This document shows positions 14,215 through 19,836 of a stretch of 19,836 nt of DNA, in pieces; position 1 is the stretch's first letter, and every line of letters begins with the position of its first letter. The DNA lies in NCBI GenBank assembly GCA_048201975.1, contig DBFBGQ010000074.1, positions 1 through 19,836 on the forward strand, written 5' to 3'. The translations under genes and the position numbers were made by a program. Under the pieces are notes generated by a model. It was not told the origin of the DNA and made no database searches. It worked only from the letters and a program-made list of their open reading frames with translations. This stretch comes from Egerieenecus sp048201975. Its GTDB lineage: Bacteria > Bacillota > Clostridia > Christensenellales > Aristaeellaceae.

Positions 14215-14244
14215 ATTATAGGAACAGGATGTTCCTCTTGTTGA
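14215..14244 (-). promoter_or_regulatory. Promoter and inverted-repeat operator of the sugar transport operon
   Basis: The minus-strand -10 is a perfect TATAAT (14220-14215). The -35 is weak (TCAACA, 14244-14239, 18-base spacer), as expected for an activator-dependent promoter. Between them AGGAACA (14220-14226) and TGTTCCT (14230-14236) form a perfect 7-base inverted repeat separated by three bases. It may bind a repressor, or form an RNA hairpin if transcription starts upstream. The adjacent AraC-type regulator is the natural candidate activator, although such proteins more often bind direct repeats upstream of -35. Confidence 0.5.
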
Positions 14245-14313
14245 TATTATCATAATGAAAGAAAGCAAAAAGCTAAATGAGGCATTTCTAAGAAAAGGGG
14301 GATAAAACTAAGA

Positions 14314-15819
14314 TTATTTGTTCAGACGGCGATATTCGGCTGGTGTCATGTTTGTGATGCTCTGAAACACCCGGCTAAAATACTTGGCATCAGAATAGCC
14401 CACCATTTCAGCAATCTCGTAGAGTTTCTTATCAGTGGACAGGAAGAGTTCCTTGGCTTTTTCCACGCGTAGCTTTTTCATCAAAGTGCCAAAGGTGACG
14501 CCAAGCTCCCGATGAATTTGAGTGCCCAGATACTCTGGCGTGACAGAGAGCTTTTGAGCAATCTCATCCAGTGTGATGCCCTGTGAAAAGTGCGCCTTCA
14601 TCAATGCTTCCGCCCGCCGCACAAGTGGGCCCGTTTTCCTGCGTGCTGGTTCTTCACGCGCCAGGAGCTGTATAAGTTCCCTACAAAGCGTTTCCAACTG
14701 CATGGGATGTACGGCAGACATGATTTTCTCAAGCAGAGCCTGCCTTGAAAGGCTTTCCACCCTGGCAGTCCCCAGTTCGCGGGCAGTGGAGAGAAGGGCC
14801 CAGGTAAAGCGCACATAGGCCTCCTTGATATCCCGAGGCGAATGAGGAATTCCTGTTTGAAATAACCGGCTAAAATCCATAATGCGCGCGGCAACCGCCT
14901 GTCCATCGTGCCGGGCTAACGACTGACGAGCGGCATTTTCCAGCTCAATGGGATAGCTGAACAATTCCAACGGGCGTTCAGTGAGCTGCGGATAGCGTAG
15001 CAACCGGCCATTTGCGCCGATCAGGCCATATGCAATATATTCCAGCAGTGATTGGTACAACGGGTGCAAATTATCCAAGCCGGTACAGTTTCCCATGATT
15101 GCAACAAAACAGCCCTGCTCCCGCCATTGCGGAAGCAGTTTTTTTTCGATTATATACAGCAATTCGTCTGGTTGCTCGTGATTTACCCATACAAAGGGAA
15201 CGTCGCCTTGCGCGGTGGGAGCAAGCGTAACGCATGACTCACCTGTCAGCTTTTGCGCCTTTGCTGCGTCAAAACGTTCAAGGGAGGAAATGGGGCGCAA
15301 AAGCAGCAGCGCGAAAGACGTTTGAGGAGAAAGCTCAAGGTTTTCCCGGGCGTATTCCCGTGCCTGATCAGAAAAAGCCTCGTCGGCATAAAGCGCTCCA
15401 GCCAGCATTTCCGTTCGGGTGCGCAGACCATGACGAGTCTGATTTTGCCGCTGAACGATTTCCTGCGCGCGGCGTACCGCACCAATCAATTCATCAACCA
15501 CGACGGGCTTCACCAGATATTCCCGAACACCCAGCTTCATGGCACGCTGGGCGTAGGCGAAGTCTGAATAAGCACTTAGGACGATGACCACGGGGTTTTG
15601 CCCCTTCTCCTGCACGGCGGCAATCATTTCAATGCCGTCCATCTCGGGCATCCGCACATCCGCAATGACAACGTCGGGCCTTTCCCGCAAGATCAGTCTC
15701 ACACCTTCACGGCCGTTCTCCGCTTCTCCCACAACGATGAAAGAATCATTTGTCCGTGCCAACAGTTTATGGATGCCTTCACGGATACGGGGCTCGTCTT
15801 CTACAATGGCGATCCTCAT
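14314..15819 (-). CDS. AraC-type response regulator (YesN-like)
   Basis: A 501-residue response regulator. The receiver domain (about 1-120) has acidic pocket residues VEDE at 6-9, phosphoacceptor Asp54 (VIADVRMPEMDG), the switch Ser in VLSAYSD and Lys in YLVKP. A long middle region (about 130-390) is typical of YesN proteins. Two AraC helix-turn-helix motifs occupy the last 100 residues (ITLDEIAQKLSVTPEYLG; KLYEIAEMVGYSDAKYFSRV, then MTPAEYRR). The start at 15819 overlaps the kinase stop (ATGA) with a GGAGG ribosome-binding site (15831-15827). It is likely phosphorylated by the kinase at 15816-17597 and activates the downstream sugar operon. Confidence 0.95.
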   Translation of the reverse strand: MRIAIVEDEPRIREGIHKLLARTNDSFIVVGEAENGREGVRLILRERPDVVIADVRMPEMDGIEMIAAVQEKGQNPVVIVLSAYSDFAYAQRAMKLGVREYLVKPVVVDELIGAVRRAQEIVQRQNQTRHGLRTRTEMLAGALYADEAFSDQAREYARENLELSPQTSFALLLLRPISSLERFDAAKAQKLTGESCVTLAPTAQGDVPFVWVNHEQPDELLYIIEKKLLPQWREQGCFVAIMGNCTGLDNLHPLYQSLLEYIAYGLIGANGRLLRYPQLTERPLELFSYPIELENAARQSLARHDGQAVAARIMDFSRLFQTGIPHSPRDIKEAYVRFTWALLSTARELGTARVESLSRQALLEKIMSAVHPMQLETLCRELIQLLAREEPARRKTGPLVRRAEALMKAHFSQGITLDEIAQKLSVTPEYLGTQIHRELGVTFGTLMKKLRVEKAKELFLSTDKKLYEIAEMVGYSDAKYFSRVFQSITNMTPAEYRRLNK

Positions 15820-17597
15820 GACTTTTCCTCCTCAAGAAGCGGAAGCAGCAGCACGATGGTCGTCCCTTCATCGGGCACGCTTTCAATGCGAACCTTTGCG
15901 GCGCTGCCATAATACATATGCATGCGTTCCAAAGCATTGCGCACACCAATGTGATGCTTGTCTGCTTCGGAATGTCCCTGCAGCAACAGCTCACATTGCT
16001 TCTGTGACATTCCTTTGCCGTTGTCCCGAATGTGGATGCAAAGATGGTCGGTCTGTCTTTCGATGCTTACCGACAGCTCGTGTGAGCGCTTGACGCCCTC
16101 GAACCCGTGCAGAATTGCATTTTCCACAAATGGCTGAAGCAGAAGCTTATGAATGGGCAGGGCGAGCACATTGTCATCCACACGAATATCCACCCTAAGT
16201 GAATTTTTCAGTCTGAGCTGTTGCAAGGTCAGGTACTGTTTGAGCCATTCCGTTTCCTCGCGCACGGTAACTACCTGATTGCTGCCTTCAATGCCATAGC
16301 GCAGAATGCGCGCAAGCGCCGTGATGGCGTTGGACACATCAAACGCATCCTGATCAATGGCCATCCAGTTGATGGTATCCAATGTATTATAGAGAAAATG
16401 CGGATTGATCTGTGCTTCCAACATGGCAATCTCGGCGTCCCGCTGCCTTTCTGAAACGCTTTGAATGTCATGCATCAGCGTGTTGATATCATCCATCATG
16501 GCGTTAAACTGGCGCGTAATGATAGCCGTTTCACGCGGCATTCGCTCGTTTTCCGAAATCCGTACAGACAGATCGCCTCCCGCTGCGTTTTGCATGGCTC
16601 TGCTCACGACGTCCACGGAGCGGGTGAGATAGCGTATGAGAATGACAATGCCCCCTACCAGTATCACAAGCGAAAACAGCATCATCCACAGCACCAGGCT
16701 TTGGCGTTTGGACAACTGGTCGTACAGCCCGGTTTGATCCTGAAAATAGTACAGCGTCCAACCCGTGAGTTCTACCGCGATGGAATCCGATGTCAGAGTG
16801 CGTCCGGGCAGCAAACCACAGGCTTTTGCATACTGCAATCCGTCTGTGTCCTGTGGGTTGATATGTTGACCGAGCATTTCCTGCCTCGGTGCAGATACGA
16901 CCATGCCGTTGCTGTCTGCAAGCAGGTAGAAGGAATGCGCCGTGTTTCCTTCCTGCCAATTCTCGTTGCAAATCGAGGAGAGCATTGTTTCATCAATTGT
17001 CAGCACAATCACAGCATGGCGCGTTTCTACATGACGATAGTCGATTACGCGATGGGCGATATGAAACATGTTGTAAGGAACGCCCATGATGGTGGTCGCG
17101 TAAGCTGTGGGGAAATAGTGTGTGGTGTTGGTGGCAACCACCTGCTCAAACATTGCCTCCAAATCCCAGGCATCCATCCATGCACTGCGAACGACCGACG
17201 CCGTCAGTTTGTCATAACCAACGAACTTTCCATCGCTGAACAAAACCGTGATGGCCTGGATATATGGTTTTGCATAGGCTTTTGCCTGTACGGCAAGACG
17301 CAACCGGTTATTTGCCACCGCCACATCCTTGCCTTCCATCAGCTCGTTGCACGCTGCCACGATCTCATCATCAGTATACAGCTGATACAGCAGATTTTCA
17401 TACGAAGCCAAAGTGACATTCAGAGTTTTTTGGGTCTGCTCCACATTTTGTCTGCTCTGATCACTCAGGTTTTCCCGAATAACAACTGCCGTGTGCTGAT
17501 AGGATGTCCATTGGCCCACCAGAAATGGCAGTATGGTTACGATGCAAACCAGCAAAATCAACTGGGTGCGCAAACTGGAGGCGCGTTTGGAACGCAT
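15816..17597 (-). CDS. Sensor histidine kinase (YesM-like, LytS-type phosphoacceptor domain)
   Basis: A 593-residue membrane kinase. Transmembrane segment 1 is at about 12-30 (LILLVCIVTILPFLVGQW); an extracellular sensor domain of about 260 residues follows; transmembrane segment 2 is VLWMMLFSLVILVGGIVILI, then a HAMP domain. The phosphoacceptor His400 is in EAQINPHFLYNTLDTINWMA, and the ATPase domain has LLLQPFVENAILHG (N box) and DNGKGMS (G1 box). Such kinases sense extracellular carbohydrate, often through a binding protein. The ribosome-binding site is weak (GGTGG). A strong promoter precedes it, so the sensor pair can be made independently of the transport operon. Confidence 0.95.
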   Translation of the reverse strand: MRSKRASSLRTQLILLVCIVTILPFLVGQWTSYQHTAVVIRENLSDQSRQNVEQTQKTLNVTLASYENLLYQLYTDDEIVAACNELMEGKDVAVANNRLRLAVQAKAYAKPYIQAITVLFSDGKFVGYDKLTASVVRSAWMDAWDLEAMFEQVVATNTTHYFPTAYATTIMGVPYNMFHIAHRVIDYRHVETRHAVIVLTIDETMLSSICNENWQEGNTAHSFYLLADSNGMVVSAPRQEMLGQHINPQDTDGLQYAKACGLLPGRTLTSDSIAVELTGWTLYYFQDQTGLYDQLSKRQSLVLWMMLFSLVILVGGIVILIRYLTRSVDVVSRAMQNAAGGDLSVRISENERMPRETAIITRQFNAMMDDINTLMHDIQSVSERQRDAEIAMLEAQINPHFLYNTLDTINWMAIDQDAFDVSNAITALARILRYGIEGSNQVVTVREETEWLKQYLTLQQLRLKNSLRVDIRVDDNVLALPIHKLLLQPFVENAILHGFEGVKRSHELSVSIERQTDHLCIHIRDNGKGMSQKQCELLLQGHSEADKHHIGVRNALERMHMYYGSAAKVRIESVPDEGTTIVLLLPLLEEEKS

Positions 17598-17891
17598 GAC
17601 ACCACCACTCTCAAGCTTCGTTGTGCGCTTAGTGTAACAAAAGATGGGACAAGCGTCAACTCAAAACCCAAGGTGGAGTTGGATGCTCTTGATGTGAAGG
17701 ACCAGCAGGCAACCTCGGAGGGACGCTCCCCTTAATACCAATTTGAATGCATTGACCAGGAGACTGCATTTACGCGTAAGGTCTGGGCTTGTAAGGGATC
17801 TTCTCGGTTTCATTCTTCCTGCCCTGCCTGCTGCTGTTATCTCAAATCTGGCATAATCGTAGCAAGCAGGGCAGTCCTTATAAGGAACTGC
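17598..17891. other. Region upstream of the kinase gene, no gene seen
   Basis: Besides the kinase promoter it contains a perfect 12-base palindrome TCCTTATAAGGA (17875-17886) flanked by GCAG/CTGC, and a 9-base inverted repeat CTGCCCTGC (17819-17827) / GCAGGGCAG (17866-17874). These could be regulator sites or a boundary scar of the sugar locus. I see no coding region with a ribosome-binding site. Confidence 0.4.
17631..17659 (-). promoter_or_regulatory. Promoter of the two-component genes
   Basis: On the minus strand TTGACG (17659-17654), a 17-base spacer, then TACACT (17636-17631). Five of six and four of six consensus bases with ideal spacing, about 35 bases upstream of the kinase start. 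Confidence 0.7.
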
Positions 17892-17931
17892 AAAAATCAG
17901 CCGGTTCTGCCTGACGCAAAACCGGCTGATT
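17892..17931 (-). terminator. Terminator of the Y-family polymerase operon
   Basis: A perfect 12-base stem read on the minus strand, AATCAGCCGGTT (17931-17920) / AACCGGCTGATT (17906-17895), followed by further Ts (17894-17892). It lies about 70 bases past the last gene of the polymerase operon and separates it from the sugar locus. Confidence 0.85.
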
Positions 17932-18000
17932 GCTGATTGGGGCATCCCCAAACCCCTGATAGGCACATTGTGCCTGCTACGCGCCTGTTAGCGCTTTTTG

Positions 18001-18282
18001 TCAGGCTTTCGACACGCTCTCTTCCCGTTCTATAAACCAGTACGGCTCGTCGTGGAACAGGACCGCGATGCCGCCCTCCACCTCGCATACATAGCGGATT
18101 CCCTGCCCGCCCGCCTTGCGTGACGCGGCCTGACGCACATCCAGCACCCGATCGATGCGAAAGGCCGGTCCATCCTCCTCCCGGAACAGCAATGGCCGGA
18201 TGCGTCCATCCAGCTCAAAATCGGCCCGGACCTTCACATAGCGCTTGCACGGGTTTTCCGGCCTTCGGTCCTTTGCCTCCAT
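18001..18282 (-). CDS. Small protein cotranscribed with the Y-family polymerase
   Basis: A 93-residue hydrophilic protein, predicted mostly beta (YVKVRADFELDGRIRPLLF; GGQGIRYVCEVEGGIAVLFH; PYWFIERE). It starts 15 bases after the polymerase stop, with AAGGAGG ten bases and AAAGGG four bases upstream, and shares its SOS promoter. The layout (basic start, proline-rich phrase, WF-x-E near the end) recalls the small DUF6504-like proteins found beside ImuB/DinB-type polymerases, but I cannot confirm the family. It is probably an accessory factor of translesion synthesis or a polymerase-stabilising partner. No catalytic motif is seen. Confidence 0.75.
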   Translation of the reverse strand: MEAKDRRPENPCKRYVKVRADFELDGRIRPLLFREEDGPAFRIDRVLDVRQAASRKAGGQGIRYVCEVEGGIAVLFHDEPYWFIEREESVSKA

Positions 18283-18297
18283 GAAGCCCTTTCCTCC

Positions 18298-19545
18298 TTA
18301 TCCCGCGTAAAACGGCACGGGATGCACCGTATGCTCTTCCTTGGGGTTGATCTGCGCGTATTGCCCATCTGTGAGCACCACCGCCCGGCGCACGATCTGA
18401 TGCCCGAAGCGGCGGCGCAGCCCGTCGATGGCGCTTTCCAGCCGCTCGGTTTTGATGCGCTGCGCCTCGTCTCCCAAAAAGTCGAGCTGCACAGGCGCGT
18501 CGTCCGGGGTCAGCGCCGAGCAGCTTAGCCCTACGCTTCGGTAGGGAAAATTCAGCGCGAATCGTCTGTCAAAAAGCCGCATGGCTGCCTGCGCAATTTC
18601 TCCGGTCAGGCTGGTGGCCCGCGGCAGCGTCTGCTGGCAGGAACGGGTCACAAGCTCGGCGTTTCGCGCGCTGATGCTGACGCACCGGGCCCGCAGCCCT
18701 TCCTGCCGCAGCCGCGCCGCCACGGATTCGGCCAGCAGATAGTAAATGCAGCGCGCGTCGGCCATGGTTTCAAGGTCGTGCGGCGGGGTGGTACTGTTGC
18801 CTATGGACTGGATGGCCATTCGCTCATCGGCCGGCATCACGGGCGAGCGGTCCAGCCCCGCGGCGTATGCCTTGAGCATCAGCCCAGGCTTTCCAAGCCG
18901 GCTGCGCAGGCATTCCGCTTCAAACCGCGCCAGATCGCCGATCGTGCGAACGTTCATATCCGCCAGCCTGCGTCGCGTAGCAGGTCCGACGAACAGCAGA
19001 TCGCCCACGGGCAAAGGCCAGACCATATCCCGGAAGGAATCCTGCGAAATGACCGTGACCGCGTCCGGCTTTTTCATGTCGCTGCCCAGCTTGGCAAAGA
19101 TCTTGTTGAACGATACCCCCACCGACACCGTGATGCCCAGCTCGTGCTTTACTCGCAGCCGAATCTCATGGCCGATCCGCTCCCCGTCCCGAATCGTCAG
19201 GCCGGGGGTGCTAAGATCAATCCACGCCTCGTCCAGCCCAAAGGATTCCACACGGTCGGAGTATTCCTCATAGAGCCTGCGCATACGCCTGCTGAAACGG
19301 ATGTAGAGCGCATAATCCGGCGGCACACAGATCAGGTCCGGACACTTCTGCCGCGCCTGCCAGATGGCCTCCCCGGTCTGCACACCGAACTGCTTTGCGA
19401 CCTGGTTTTTGGTCAGCACAATGCCATGACGTTCCTCTACGCTGCCGCACACCGCCACGGGGCTATGGCGGATGGACGGCGTGTACAGGCATTCGACGCT
19501 GGCGTAGAACGCATTGGCGTCACAATGCAGAATGACCCGTTCCAT
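18298..19545 (-). CDS. Y-family translesion DNA polymerase (DinB/UvrX-like)
   Basis: A 415-residue error-prone polymerase. Catalytic metal ligands are Asp9 (LHCDANAFYASVE) and Asp105-Glu106 (SFGLDEAWIDL). The palm/fingers (1-170), thumb HhH region (about 170-230; VGPATRRRLADMNVRTIGDLA) and little finger (about 240-360) are all present. QLDFL at residues 353-357 resembles a beta-clamp binding motif. The start at 19545 has GGGAGGG six bases upstream; the ATG at 19566 lies upstream of that site and is less likely. The fingers region (VEERHGIVLTKNQVAKQFGV) resembles UvrX/UmuC-like members more than classical DinB. It bypasses lesions at stalled forks. SOS control is directly visible. Confidence 0.95.
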   Translation of the reverse strand: MERVILHCDANAFYASVECLYTPSIRHSPVAVCGSVEERHGIVLTKNQVAKQFGVQTGEAIWQARQKCPDLICVPPDYALYIRFSRRMRRLYEEYSDRVESFGLDEAWIDLSTPGLTIRDGERIGHEIRLRVKHELGITVSVGVSFNKIFAKLGSDMKKPDAVTVISQDSFRDMVWPLPVGDLLFVGPATRRRLADMNVRTIGDLARFEAECLRSRLGKPGLMLKAYAAGLDRSPVMPADERMAIQSIGNSTTPPHDLETMADARCIYYLLAESVAARLRQEGLRARCVSISARNAELVTRSCQQTLPRATSLTGEIAQAAMRLFDRRFALNFPYRSVGLSCSALTPDDAPVQLDFLGDEAQRIKTERLESAIDGLRRRFGHQIVRRAVVLTDGQYAQINPKEEHTVHPVPFYAG

Positions 19546-19581
19546 GACCGTCCCTCCCGCTGTCATTAGCCTTCTGCCTTT

Positions 19582-19609
19582 ATTATACGAACATATGTTC
19601 TCTTGTCAA
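19582..19609 (-). promoter_or_regulatory. SOS promoter with LexA (DinR) box in the spacer
   Basis: Minus-strand TTGACA (19609-19604) and TATAAT (19587-19582) are both perfect, with a 16-base spacer. The spacer contains the LexA box CGAACATATGTTCT (19588-19601), matching the Gram-positive consensus CGAACRNRYGTTCG at all but the last base. LexA bound here would cover the whole spacer and shut off an otherwise very strong promoter. Confidence 0.95.
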
Positions 19610-19791
19610 GTCAGAAATATGTTTCGGCAAATTCTACCTGTCTTCCCACTCCGCTTCCTTCCCCTTTCCTTCCTTCGCATCCCCCTCCAAAATCAGCGCA
19701 AGGTTCTTCCGATGCACCATCTTATTGATATAACGATGCTCAAAATTCAAGATATTTAATACTTATTATTCGGAAACTATTATTTTTCTGG

Positions 19792-19797
19792 TATAAT
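19792..19797 (+). promoter_or_regulatory. Extended -10 promoter of the right-edge gene
   Basis: TATAAT preceded by TGG (19789-19791), an extended -10. The -35 17 bases upstream (TTCGGA, 19769-19774) is weak. The surrounding 19740-19830 DNA is AT-rich, unlike its neighbours, as expected of a promoter region. Confidence 0.6.
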
Positions 19798-19830
19798 ATC
19801 CATAAATGCTTATGTAAGGGGGTAATATAA

Positions 19831-19836
19831 ATGAAA
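19831..19836 (+). CDS. Start of an unknown plus-strand gene (two codons)
   Basis: ATGAAA at the window end, preceded by AAGGGGG (19816-19822) with eight bases spacing and by an extended -10 promoter. Only Met-Lys is visible, so the product cannot be named. The start call rests on the upstream signals. Confidence 0.55.

Noticed and set aside
17700..18000. Right attachment site of the tRNA-Ser element
   Set aside because: No copy of the tRNA 3' end, T-arm or CTCGAAA core could be found in this interval.

Overview
The window looks like chromosome from a GC-rich Firmicute, most likely an anaerobic gut Clostridia lineage. The reasons are strong GGAGG-type ribosome-binding sites, a fused AdhE, a YesM/YesN-type two-component pair, a Bacillus/Clostridium-type LexA (DinR) box and a Tn916-style integrase/excisionase pair. 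The species cannot be named from sequence alone.

Layout. (1) 1-1118, minus strand: start of a DUF58-type gene and an overlapping MoxR AAA+ ATPase. (2) 1292-5086, plus strand: a near-consensus promoter, then adhE, an aminoglycoside-phosphotransferase-fold kinase and a small thioredoxin-like [2Fe-2S] ferredoxin, closed by a GC-rich hairpin. (3) 5087-6174: a gene-poor stretch with hairpins and two promoter-like sites, then three degenerate modules related to tRNA-Ser, an intact tRNA-Ser(CGA) and a terminator. (4) 6231-9057, minus strand: the integration module and decayed end of a mobile element, comprising tyrosine integrase, excisionase-like HTH protein, sigma-70-like protein and broken fragments. 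(5) 9153-17659, minus strand: a complete glycoside-use locus with histidine kinase, AraC-type response regulator, sugar-binding protein, two CUT1 permeases and a GH31 glycosidase. No transport ATPase is present, so a shared ATPase encoded elsewhere is likely. (6) 17892-19609, minus strand: a Y-family DNA polymerase plus a small partner gene behind a promoter whose spacer is a LexA box. (7) 19792-19836: promoter, ribosome-binding site and first two codons of a plus-strand gene.

The most unusual signal is at 5422-6207. The seven-base tRNA-Ser(CGA) anticodon loop CTCGAAA occurs five times. In three modules it is followed 95-96 bases later by a pair of CTCTCC motifs 13 bases apart. The modules precede an intact tRNA-Ser(CGA) that is directly abutted by an integrase gene. 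I read this as either a tandem array of attachment sites (core plus arm-type repeats) left by serial integration, or a transcribed tRNA-like repeat leader. The sequence alone does not decide between them.

How the parts work together: the kinase/regulator pair probably senses an extracellular carbohydrate and switches on uptake through the binding protein and permeases, with the GH31 enzyme cleaving the imported alpha-glycoside. The adhE operon links acetyl-CoA disposal as ethanol with a small redox protein and a kinase of unknown substrate. The polymerase unit is a DNA-damage response gene.
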